Assembly (NCBI GenBank): GCA_023212645.1 | Contig: JALBYC010000004.1 | Coordinates: 372,001-436,000, forward strand | Length of the DNA stretch: 64,000 bases | DNA from: Farysia itapuensis | Lineage: Eukaryota > Basidiomycota > Ustilaginomycetes > Ustilaginales > Ustilaginaceae | Direction of reading: 5' to 3' | Shown: piece after piece, positions 10,214 through 20,555 of the stretch | Layout: the number at the start of each line of letters is the position of its first letter | How positions within the stretch are numbered: position 1 is the first letter of the stretch | Program-made: the position numbers and the translations under genes | The notes under the pieces: generated by a model | Seen by the model: the letters and a program-made list of their open reading frames with translations, nothing else | Told to the model about the DNA's origin: nothing | Databases searched by the model: none

Positions 10214-11887
10214 ATGGTCACTCGACCAGGCTCACCTCGAGCTGTACGGAGCTTTCGCAGGCGTCGCCGCATGGTTCTAGCACTCATAGGCTTCTTGACG
10301 AGCTCCACTTTGCCCTCGCTACTTCTCGCATCCGGACCAGCACATGTTGTAGCCGCTATCTCGTTGAAACCTCAGGGGGCGATCGACTACTCCTCTTACG
10401 ATGCTGAAGAGGTGTTGAAAGGACGAACTTCCGGTGCTAAACAGCTCATGCGACCATCTCGACGCAATGATGTGGACTTTCTACGTCTCGCTGGCCTACA
10501 GGCATCCACTGACGTTGTCTCGCCGAATGGTCTCGTTTACGGACGTGATGATTACCGGCCATCACCCATAATTCTGGACCTTAAAGACAATTCCGTGAAG
10601 CCGCCCGGAAAAAACCTCCCCTCTGCTGGCTACGTGGACGACTTGATAGGGAAGCAGACACACAGTGGTTATGTGTTTGCCCGGCGAGTCGACCTTCGTT
10701 CATTCATAGGCGTGCCTCAAGCAGCAGTAGCCAACTTGTTCTCACGCAGAGACCTACGTATCAGTCATCCGCCGTTGGTCCCCAACTCGAACTCGAGACT
10801 TCTGATTGGTCTGGTCATCTTCTGCATCTTTGCGCTAGGTGTCTTGACAATCATTGTTCAACACTGGTGGGGTCGCGTCAGATCTACTCTTCAACCTGCT
10901 TCTCCTCTTCGTGCAAGGTCTAGTGATGATCGATCATCCCATGCTTCGTTCCGCTCCGATTATCGGATCGTCCCACAACCACCGGCCGATACTGGTGGGA
11001 GCTCATCCCTCGAGGCAGAGGAGGCGGGGATCACTACACCTCCCGCGCTATTAAGAAGGAGCAGTGGCGCGCTATCTGGCGCTTCCTCTTCGCCATATGA
11101 CATTGACTTGTCCGACTCTTATCACGACACTGGTCGTAGATCACCACACGATCTTCACTACTTGTCTTTGCCTTTTGGGCTCGGTATAGGCTTCAGCTAT
11201 GGTCATATCAGTGATCACTCGGCAAATGAGGCCCGCTTGAATTCGTTGAGCGCCAACAGATGGTCACAAGCAAAGAGGGAACGGTCCAATTCTGACTTAA
11301 TCACATCGACTAGTGCCCTACCCGTTCTCACCAGCACCGGCGTATCTGGATCCGATGGTCTTCGCTCAAGAGCTCGCTCGTTCAAGGACATGTGCAAAGA
11401 TGTCATCACCGCCGTCGGTGGTGACACACCAAAAGCAGAAATCGATACAAACGACAACTCGGCAGCGTCAGCGTCTCGCTGGCTGCCGTCTCTGGTTGCT
11501 ATTGACACAATAGGATCGGACGGCGGTAGTGGAGCAACTACGCCTACAGCTCACACTGCCTCTTCTGTTCTACGTCCGTCCGTTTCGGACATTGCGCTGG
11601 ACGAGCTGTCCTCTACCGTTGCGTCTAAGGGCAAAAAACGCTATTTTGCGACGGACGAGGCTGCCAGCGCCTCTCACACTCTTGTAGATCTGGGCCATGT
11701 CGGCCCCGGACCTGAAGCGTTTTTATCAGATCCACAGGAGATAACTCGGCCAGCCTCGAGTCCAGCAGCGCCGTTGCCTTCGCAGATCCCTCGACATCCG
11801 CAAGTCGAGCAGCTTCGGCGACAAGGTCGCACGGAAACAGGGAAAAGAGTAGGAAAAGGGACCCCCACTAACACAAAAGTTCTTTGA
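10214..11887 (+). CDS. Orphan membrane protein, low-complexity cytosolic tail
   Basis: Single exon, 557 aa; I do not recognise the family. After an Arg cluster (RSFRRRRR) there is a hydrophobic stretch at about residues 20-49 that looks like a signal peptide or signal anchor. A lumenal-type region of about 145 residues follows, then a strong membrane segment at about 195-217 (LLIGLVIFCIFALGVLTII). The remaining about 340 residues are Ser/Arg/Asp-rich and probably disordered, with phosphorylation-like clusters (SSHASFRSD, RRSSGALSG). The topology suggests a type I single-pass protein with a long cytosolic regulatory tail. No catalytic motif is visible. Codon pattern and Ser/Pro bias resemble the other genes here, so the frame is credible. 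It is followed by the longest gene-free stretch in the window. Confidence 0.7.
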   Translation: MVTRPGSPRAVRSFRRRRRMVLALIGFLTSSTLPSLLLASGPAHVVAAISLKPQGAIDYSSYDAEEVLKGRTSGAKQLMRPSRRNDVDFLRLAGLQASTDVVSPNGLVYGRDDYRPSPIILDLKDNSVKPPGKNLPSAGYVDDLIGKQTHSGYVFARRVDLRSFIGVPQAAVANLFSRRDLRISHPPLVPNSNSRLLIGLVIFCIFALGVLTIIVQHWWGRVRSTLQPASPLRARSSDDRSSHASFRSDYRIVPQPPADTGGSSSLEAEEAGITTPPALLRRSSGALSGASSSPYDIDLSDSYHDTGRRSPHDLHYLSLPFGLGIGFSYGHISDHSANEARLNSLSANRWSQAKRERSNSDLITSTSALPVLTSTGVSGSDGLRSRARSFKDMCKDVITAVGGDTPKAEIDTNDNSAASASRWLPSLVAIDTIGSDGGSGATTPTAHTASSVLRPSVSDIALDELSSTVASKGKKRYFATDEAASASHTLVDLGHVGPGPEAFLSDPQEITRPASSPAAPLPSQIPRHPQVEQLRRQGRTETGKRVGKGTPTNTKVL

Positions 11888-14800
11888 TCCCTTTGCCTTA
11901 CGATCTTACTCGGATGGCGTCTCTGCTGGCATTATACCCCTCTCCTCGCCCCGTAACGCCGTCGAGCCACCACTCCGAAGCCAGCCAGCAGGGCATATCC
12001 CTCGCTGGCCTGAACAATTGTCATTGTCACGCCTCCGGATTCTTACCTGCAATCGATTTTTTCTTTCCGTCAGAGGCTCCTGTGACTTAATGCTCAGAGA
12101 CACTAGCTTGGCGTGGGCCATTTCGCCTAGCACAGATGACACAGGCTTAGAAGTCCAGCTGTTCCATATCCGATCCAGACGACAACGTGCTGCCTCTTCC
12201 AAGAATTTTGATCTGTCATCGTGCGTAGATTGGATACAATCTGAAAATCCCTCTACTCTAGCTTGACAGTTGCAAGAACAGTCACGCAGTCGTATCTGCT
12301 CGGTCTGATCCGTATAGAGGCCAGCGATAGATCTTCTGGGTGTGGGTGGTTTCAGCGCTCAGTAACTCCGATTGCGAACAGATCGGGGGAGAAGGGGGGA
12401 GTCGCGGTGTTGGAAACAGGACGCGTCGCAACGTCACGTAATGATGAGCAGAGCATCTGAGTTTCTATCTGAGCAACGGAGAGTGGAATTTGCCGACAGT
12501 ATGAGTGGGTTGCACCGATGGTAACGCCCTGCAACCTGCGTTGAAGACCGATGCCCATACTGCAAATGGGTGCCCTAGCTTCAAACTCAGACTATCTTAA
12601 AGCGCGGCGGAGCTGGCTTGTCCGATGCTCGCGTGTGTGCTTCTTTCGTGTACCAGTCGAGCAATGCAGTATGCAGCGCAAACGGTGAAACCAGCTCCTG
12701 TATCTTGAGTGCATGACCCTCAGATTGCGATCGTGTGCAGTAGTGGCAGTGCGACATTCGGCGGTGGAGAATGAGGCGCTCGGAGACGGGAATCTACGGT
12801 AGCGAAAGATCGATCCTCTCGGCTACAGGCAGGAAGCCAGGCATCACAGCATCGGCTAAAGGGGATCAGGGGTCAGAGGGATCAGGGTCTGGCAAGTCGA
12901 GCTGAAAGGACAATGCAGAAGACGGGTTCAGATTGAGGTGTAAGACACATTTTTACCAGATCCGGCCCTTGCCAGCCGATGGCATGACCGCCAGACCCGA
13001 GGATCTTGCCCTACATCATGCTAGCGGTAAAGCGATTTGGTAACGAGAGTATGCAAACCCGAGCAGGCATAGCTGCGTTCCCAACCAGGTCACCGAAACC
13101 GCAACATCGATTGGTCTGCTATCGGCTCTTGCAGAAAGCGTGATTGACTACCCGGTGCTACAGAAATTTGGCCTCTTACTGTCACAATTCGGCAGAGTCG
13201 AGCCGAGCTGCGAGCGGGAAGACCCTGACCCAGGATAGAAGGGGGTGACCGGCCAAATGGCATTGGCGCTATAGGCGAGCATGGCACTGCTGCAGCCTGC
13301 ACATCCTCCTAGCGGCGATCGAAGGCCTGCATTCACCTGCCAATGGCTGTATGCAGTCACAATTCACACGACTTGCTTGCAGAAAGACAAGGGTGCAGCA
13401 ACGTGCTCTGAGCATGCAACAAACATCGCTTGGATATACGTGCATGCACGCTCGGAAGCTCAGGGACCGATGTACTTGTGCTGGTGCACGTCTCACTGAA
13501 ATTGCGAATTATGCCTGCAGGCATCGGTGTCGCTGACAGAAGCCGCCAACGCGTTTTGCTGGCAAGCTACAATTCCATTCTCCGCTGATCTGCTCGCCGT
13601 CAATTCCACGTTGGGTGATGTCGACCCACCTAAATTAGATCCTGCAGTCTCCAGCACTATCGCCAAGAACTTTGCACTCCCGCCCGCCGCCCTAGATGCA
13701 TATTTGCACTCCTACATGCAGGCGTAGTCCGAGCTGCATCGCATACCAGTGTCGACGTTCCTGCGCTCTGCACATCCGTTCAATATATGCAGTCTACTGT
13801 CTCCTGATCGTCGGCCGCTTGACGCCGCGTGGAGAAGCGATGTCGCTCATCAATCTTTTCCTGTCGAGTTGCAAACCTCGTTCGACACGCCAAACTCATC
13901 ACTGCTGAGCACATTTTCTGTCTTCAACGGCGAATGTGCACCCTTTGACCGTCGACCTGGTGACGCTCGTACACTGTTGTTGATTGTGAGAGACAAGGGA
14001 GATGAATGAAAAACGGGCTGGGCTCTTTACGAAGACAATCGCGTTTTCACAATTATCAGGGTGATTTTTGGTGACCCTTTTTCGAAACAATTAATACGAC
14101 TAATGCTGTTCTTTTTTCCCCGTTGTGAAATTAGAGGGTTGGTTCACGGTTGTGCAGTTGGACGGGTGTGCACCCTCACAATCCTGATATGCTGGCAAGC
14201 ATGCAAATACTCCTGCACGTACGGACTGCAAACCTCCAGTCGCCTACCCCATTGACGCACCTTGCGAGCAAGCACACTCACGGGAATCACGAAAGCCGGA
14301 CCCAGAGTGCGCCTAAACTGAAAATGCGCCACCATGCGGCTAAAGGCGGTGACTGTATAGAGCTCATTTTCCAAATCTGGCACTCGCTTAAATTTCCTGG
14401 TCCGAAGATTAAACGCGAACGGGGAACTGTGATCGGCCCCGGACGGGATGACCAATTGAGGCGCTGCGGCCGCGGTGATTGGAGACTTGTTATTGCAGGA
14501 CCACAAAGATATTACCCGCTCAACAAGCCTCTTTCGGGTCGAGACTGTCCATGTGATGGTCAAGCCACCACCGGATCGGTCAATAGGCAATAGGATGGTG
14601 TGGTTAAGGCGATTTCTCGGCAGCCGAAAATTTCGCGGCCACCGCGCACGGCCACTGCTGGCGGGAACGGCGCGAACCAAGCCGGTCTGCCTGCTGCCTG
14701 GTGCGTGCGATACAGTGAGGTCTGCATACAACGCCTTATTCCAACTCCGTCCGGGTTTGGTCAGGTCCGTTTGCTGATCATATCTCAGTCTGACGACGGT

Positions 14801-16576
14801 CAAGTGGATAGCACGCTCCAACTGCCGAGTTGCCTCACCAATTGAACAAGCTCACAATCATTGTCAGAGCGCATATCGCGCAAAGAGGAAAGTTGAAACA
14901 CAGAAAATAATGCAAGAATGGCTCGCTTGGCTGCTGAGATGACGGCGACTCTCCTCACCCCCTTGCAGTAGAACAGCCTCCGACCAAAAGATCTAGGTCT
15001 CCTCTGCCCTCCTGCGAGGTGGCTTACTCGCCCTCTCTTCGCTAGCGATGTCATAGGTAAGAGGATCTGTATGCTCAATCTGACATGGCGCTCAGCTCGA
15101 TCCTTGCGAGACGGTCACAAAGATCGCTGCGATGCGGAGACACGTCGGTGGGAAGGCGAATGATGGGTTCGGGCACGGTAGCACTCTTTGCAATTTACGC
15201 AACTGTCAATTTGGCTGGGCATAGTATTCCAAAATCTCCGCCTTAACCCTTTTACACTTTTGCGTGTGCAACGAGGCTCCGGCAATCGCCAAAGAACACG
15301 GGCAAACAAACTCAGCGTGTACTTCTCTGCTTAGATTGCTGCAGATAAGATTTTGATGCCCCCCCGATCGCACAATGCATTGTCGTCTAAGACCTCGTAA
15401 CAGACACACGGACCTAGCTGCAGCTGTACGCTCTGACAAAGAGGCAGGGACGAAGGGTGATAGGTTGACAGCCAGCATGTCTCTGAACACAATAGAGGCA
15501 AAAGATTTGAGGGGGCAGCAGGAATTGTAAGCGAGGTGTTGGTCTCGAGTAAGTGGGCCAGATTGTACAAAGCAAGGCGCGTTACACGCGTTTCTGGACT
15601 CCGCCTCGCCCTTCGCTTGAGCAATTGGTACACCCAATTTCCTGCACACCAGACTCGCATCACCTTAGCCGCTCGACTTGCATCACCGCATCCCACTGCT
15701 GCTAGCGCCCAACTGCCTCGCTTATCTAGGTATGACTGCTTTCCGCAAGCCACTGAAGTCACCGGTGCAGCCTTTAGATTGCATCTCGCTTTCAGCGGGT
15801 GACGGTAAATAGTTCAGAAAGAGGCAAAGGACAGCCATGAGAAAGGAGAAACCGGTCCACATTTCGATTCGTTACCATAAACCAGCCAGAAAGCCGGTGA
15901 TTGGACCCGTTTGTAGCCACAGTGCCGGTGCGAGGGCAAAAGTGTGTGCTGGCGGGCGGTGCGATCCAAATGGAATTTTCCCCTTGAGAATCGATTGTCA
16001 TTTTGAAATTATGCATCCTGCGCAGCTGACGTGTGAACTTTGTATCCAGAAGTGGAAGTACTGGATCTGCCACGTCCCTGGATGCCCGGATGCCATCCAC
16101 CAACGCCATGCGTTCTTCGCTGCAGAGCGGAGCCTTAAGCGTCTCGGCCATGGACGCTGTCCGACTGCATGCTCTCTCGTTCTCAAGGCAGGCCAACCCG
16201 CCGTGCCGTTTGATCGGCTTTCTCTACTCCCCTCCCTGCCATCGGATAGAACCGCCCTCTATCGGTAGTACCTGAAGCTGGCTGGCCCAGAAACTTGCTC
16301 GGCTGGCTGTCACTTACGTCAAAACGTTGACCCTCTTGGCTAGTGCCGCAAGAGGCACCTCGGCCGTGTTACGCATCTCCTCCCTGATACCATCACCGAC
16401 CGACATTTTGCTTATAAGCTCCTCACTCGGAGGGCTCGGCATACCTCTCCGCCAACTCATTCCCTCCTCGTCGTGCTCTATCCCTTCCCCATCGGCCATC
16501 GTCTTCGACTTTGCATCTGTTTCAACATCTTTTTTGCAGCATACGCCCTTCGTTCCACCACTCTCCCTTTGCAAGC
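11888..16576. other. 4.7-kb stretch with no supportable gene
   Basis: Frames on both strands are short and interrupted. The longest, 14144-14821 on the minus strand, is rich in Arg, Trp and Cys without a domain. A short degenerate GATCAGGG direct repeat lies at about 12861-12885. The last 130 bp before the Zn2Cys6 gene are C/T-rich, a common fungal core-promoter feature. Long upstream regions of this kind in fungi often belong to developmentally controlled regulator genes or hold non-coding transcripts; here that is inference. I found no tRNA-like cloverleaf by eye. Confidence 0.5.
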
Positions 16577-17896
16577 ATGTTGTCCCCCATCAACACCAAC
16601 ACACCATCACCTGTCAAGGCCGAGAGCCCATCTCTCAAACTTTCCAAGCCGGCAGAGGCTAAGAAGATCAACGATGTTGAAGTCGCTGCCAAAGCAAAGG
16701 CAATGAAGGACTCAACCAAGGCCCGCAAAGAGTCAAAGGGCCCCATTCTCAAGCGCAAGATGGCATGTGCCACTTGCCGTCGACGAAAGGTGAGTTGTGC
16801 CTCGATTGCAGTACCTAGTCTTGAACATGTTCTGACCATGCTTGCCGCTCTTTAGCTCCGATGTGACGCTGCTCGTCCTCGCTGCTCGACGTGCGCTCGC
16901 TCGCAGGCTTCCGCAGAGGCTGCTGGTCACCCATCTGCTGTTCCTCCGGGCTGCTGTGTCTACGATGCTGACCAGCCCGAAGAGCCTGTTGTCAACCGTT
17001 TCTTCGCCAACGGCTCCTTCCACTCCCTCACCTTCCACAGCCACCCTCGCATGCCCCTCACGCCCGGGTATGGCATGCCAAGCCCCTACGATGGTGCTGT
17101 CGACTACATGGCTCCCCACAGCCCTCATGGCGCCTGGTCCTACGGTGACTACCCTCCTACCCCTTCGCGCGGAGCACCTTGCAACTCGCCATCGTGCAAC
17201 AGCACGCCAATGCTTGCTACACCTACACGACCTAGCTTGCTGACTTCAACGCCAATGCGACGCATCATCAGCCCTGCGCTTGCCATCAACTCAACTCCGA
17301 TCCAGGACCACGACATCTTTTACTCGCCGCCAAACAACGATGGATGGAACACCCCCTGCTCCACCATCAGCAACACGGACTCGATGTACTTCTCTCCCAT
17401 GGTGCACTCCATGTCAGAGGGTCTCGCCTCAGTCTCATCGATGTCATCGGCCACCTCGACGCCGCTGCTGAACTCTGCTCGTGCTCTGCGATCACCACAC
17501 CCGATGACGATGGACCTCGGCACACCTCTCAGCATTGCTCCATCGACCCCTTGCTCCGATTCATTCGACGTCAACTGTCTGGGACCTCCCATGATGCCTC
17601 GAACGATGATGTCCTCTCACGACCAGCAGCTCAAGTGCACCAACTTTCTTCAATCCATGGAGACCACACCCTACGGCATGATTGATTTTTCGAGTCCCAA
17701 TCACATGATGGCTGCGTCACCCTCAATGGAGATCACTCCTGGCAACGATCTTGGTCTCATCAACGGGCCACTGGATGGCAAGCTTCAAGATCCTTTCGTG
17801 TCACTCGATCTGGACGAAGCCTCGCTCATGAACCTCACTCTCAACAACGTTCCGGACTATTTCCACAACGCCATGTCGGCTGAATGGACTGCCTAA
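16577..17896 (+). CDS. Zn2Cys6 transcription factor, intron inside the zinc cluster
   Basis: Two exons, 16577-16789 and 16856-17896, join in phase 0 to give 417 aa. The spliced sequence holds a fungal Zn2Cys6 cluster: CATCRRRK from exon 1 and LRCDAARPRCSTC from exon 2 give C-x2-C-x6-C-x6-C-x2-C. The likely sixth Cys lies in PPGCCVYD, about 19 residues on, longer than the usual 5-9. Basic residues before (KARKESKGPILKRKM) and inside the cluster fit DNA binding. The rest is rich in Ser, Pro, Met, Thr and His (tandem TP and SP dipeptides) and ends in an acidic segment (LDLDEASLMNLTLNN) that could be an activation domain. No fungal-specific TF middle domain is seen, so the target genes cannot be guessed. 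The splice fits exactly; without it the cluster is broken. Confidence 0.82.
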
Positions 17897-18403
17897 TGCC
17901 CCTACTGCAACGCTTCCGCTTCCTTGCATTTCCTCGACATCGTCACCTTTCTGCTGTTTCTCGCGTCATCTTTCGTATCCTTTGTAGCATGTCCCTTCCC
18001 ACCTCGATCTAGCTTGGCCGGTCCGCATCGTCCGGACCTCGGCCATCGCTTCGAGCTCACAGTCTTTACTCCCAGGTCTCTATAGTCAGTCGCCCGAGTC
18101 GTCTCCTATGTTCCTTCTCCCTATTGCTCTTTGTCACCAGCCTACGCTCCTTTGTAGCATTACTCCACCAGCACGGTCTTTGGCCGTCAGTATACCCACT
18201 CGCGTCCTATTCAAGGCTAGCCCTTTCTCAGAGCTGGACTCGATTTTAAAAGATTCATTTTCCCACATACTTTTTGCCAGTGTGCTTGCCTCAGTCTGCC
18301 TCGTGTATGTGACTATAAAAAGCGACGAGACTTGTATACAAGACAAGCAGGTCTAAGGCACCACACGATGGAATTCCTCACGAAGGAAGTACAGTATAGA
18401 AGC
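17897..18403. other. Convergent 3' region
   Basis: 507 bp between the stop codons of the zinc-cluster gene and the enoyl-CoA hydratase gene, C/T-rich in its first half. No gene is seen; it should contain both polyadenylation regions. Confidence 0.5.
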
Positions 18404-19489
18404 TCACAGCTTGGCTCGATCAAGCAGCGGTACGGGGTTGAACCACTTTGGCGCCCGTTTCTACCACGGAAAATGCAAGGTGAGAATGAGTAAAGGGCCC
18501 GGCTAACCACACAGTGTCGGGGCGTGTGTACGAAGTGCCTACTTACGTTTTTGAAGGCTTCAAGACCTTCTTTGATATTTTTGCCGACGTAGAGGAGTCG
18601 ACTGCGGTCTCCGAGCATGTTTGCTCTGGCGGATGCGTCGATGTCCTGGCCGATCGAGTCTCTCGCTAGGACCAGGGCTTGTTTAGTGACGTAGACGCTG
18701 TCTGGACTGTTCTGAGTGAGCTGTTGTGCAAGCTCAATGGCCACGGCGTCGGTGGCCAGCTGACCGACGTCCTCGGACGTTGACTTGGCAACCTCGACCA
18801 GTCGATTGACCATGTTGTAGCGGTCGTGGGCCTCTTTTGCCGAGATAGGCTTACCCAGGAGCAGGAGTTCAGAGGCTCGTTGCTGTGCGGAACAGAAGTA
18901 TTAGTCGGAACCCGTCTGTCATCCTGATGGCGTGTGGTATGCTACTTACGTGTCCACAGAGCTGCGTCAGACGGGGAATACCACCCATGGCAGCTACGAC
19001 GCCTCTTGCAACCTCGGGCAGGCCAATCAGAGATCGGGTGCTGGCGACGACGAGATCGCAGTTCAGGATTGTCTCGGTTCCGCCGCCCATACAGATCCCA
19101 TCGACGGATGCAATGATGGGCTTTGCGCTCCTTCGAGCGCTCATCCCGCCAAAACCTCCGCGCTTCATACGCTCGATGTTGACGTTTACTTCCGCATCAG
19201 CCTGCATGGGCTCTCCATTGGAGTGGATCACCGTCTTGGACGTGCGATTCTTCTCGAGCCAGTCTTTGAGATCCTGACCAGCACAGAAGGCTCTGCCTTT
19301 TCCAGCAAGGATCATTACCCAGAGCGACGCTTCTGTCTCGAACCACTCGAACACCCTGCAGATGTCCATCTCCATGGCATCAGTCATGGCGTTGAGCTGC
19401 TTTGGCCGATTGAGGGTCATTTGCAGGACATGGGGCGCTGGATTGCTGAGGATCAGGTGTCCTCCCACTTGGGGATACTGGATCGTCAT
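18404..19489 (-). CDS. Enoyl-CoA hydratase/isomerase with peroxisomal PTS1 (three exons)
   Basis: Exons 19489-18950, 18882-18547 and 18460-18404 all join in phase 0 and give 310 aa. Crotonase fold hallmarks: LTLNRPKQLNAM-type start (MTLNRPKQLNAM), the oxyanion-hole segment GRAFCAGQDLKDW, and IASVDGICMGGGTE. Both Glu positions used by hydratases are present, in GGGTE and GLPEVARGV. The last exon encodes only 18 residues, ending RAKL; the terminal AKL is a variant PTS1 tripeptide, so import into peroxisomes is expected, where it would act in fatty-acid beta-oxidation. If intron 2 is kept, the protein reads on to a stop at 18313 without AKL. The gene diverges from PMP3 by 247 bp. Exact substrate (straight-chain enoyl-CoA or carnitinyl-CoA type) cannot be told. 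Confidence 0.87.
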
Positions 19490-19736
19490 GACAAGTTAGG
19501 ATGACCCCTCGAGATGCTGGACGAGAAGCAAAGGCAGATGCAACCGGTACCGGCGACACACTCCTCCGGTTAATACTCAAAGCGGGCTTGAGTGTGGGGA
19601 AGGCGCGCCGTTTATGATCGATCTGGTGCGCATCGGACACCCGATGATCTTCCTCCACCTCATCCTCGTTGCACAGCTCAAAACTATCTCCTCCTCCTCT
19701 TCCCATTCGAACACCTTCTACGAGAGCATAGAAAAC
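19490..19736. promoter_or_regulatory. Divergent promoter enoyl-CoA hydratase / PMP3
   Basis: 247 bp between outward-facing start codons with C/T-rich tracts upstream of PMP3. Shared promoter inferred from spacing. Confidence 0.4.
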
Positions 19737-20325
19737 ATGACGGACAGCGCAGACATTCTCCTTATCCTCGGTGAGTCTCAGATGTGTGTGCATGTAGTTT
19801 GCTAGAGCAAGCACTGACTTATCTTGTGGTTCCGTGCTTCAGTCGCCCTTATCTTCCCTCCGGCCGCAGTGGCCTTCTTGACAGGTGTACGTACTCGTGT
19901 ATGCAGCCGATGAGCGATGGCACTGGATACTGATGCAGCTAAGGTATTCTTCCATAGTGCTCCTGCGATCTGATGATCAACATCCTCTTGACCATCTTCG
20001 GGTGAGTGTCGATATCAGTGCTCTTCCACTCCATTCACGCTGAGCTGACGTATCTTCTTGCTGCTTTTCTTCTACAGCTACATTCCTGGTCACATCCATG
20101 CCTGTAAGTGACAAAGACATCTCGGCGAGTCTGTCAGGAAACTTCGAGTTACTGATCATATCAAACTTTTCCCGTATAGTCTGGCTGATCTATAAGAAGA
20201 TGAAGGCTGAAGAACGACACGGCGGCGCCATCAAGTACACCGGCAACGGCGAATGGGTCCCGACGCAAGCTCAGGTCCACACTGTCTACAACAACGGTCC
20301 GCCTGCTTATGGTGCAACTCAGTAG
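19737..20325 (+). CDS. PMP3: Plasma membrane proteolipid Pmp3 (five exons)
   Basis: Exons 19737-19770, 19843-19886, 19958-20001, 20078-20103 and 20180-20325 give 97 aa. Pmp3/UPF0057 proteins are two-helix plasma-membrane proteolipids that keep membrane potential and salt tolerance. The spliced product reads ILLILVALIFPPAAVAFLTG, then CSCDLMINILLTIFGYIPGH and HAFWLIYKK, the complete family core. The third-exon border had to be set at GTACGT (19887), not at the nearer GTGTAC, to keep the conserved GCS. A 40-residue hydrophilic C-terminal tail rich in Gly, Tyr and Asn goes beyond the 55-aa yeast form, as in many filamentous fungi. Four introns in under 600 bp is dense compared with its neighbours. 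Confidence 0.92.
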
Positions 20326-20555
20326 TTGCGATCCCTTTGTAGCACTCTTCCACCAACGAGTCTGTATACGAATCACTGAATGGTCTAAGCAATTTTGAAA
20401 TATGTGCATTAGACGATGTGTGAAATTGGTGAATTCCAAGGCGCACAAGCCTGGCGTGTGTGTTTGACATCACCTGTCCCACTCTGTGACTTTAAAATGA
20501 TGCACACCATTCTTCCTCGTCTTTCACGCTTGACACCTCATCACCTCCTCGCGCC

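Noticed and set aside
14144..14821. 225-codon minus-strand frame in the gene desert
   Set aside because: Arg/Trp/Cys-rich composition, no domain, overlaps other equally random frames and lacks a convincing leader.
15331..15762. 143-codon minus-strand frame
   Set aside because: Cys-rich, random-looking composition; no family pattern.
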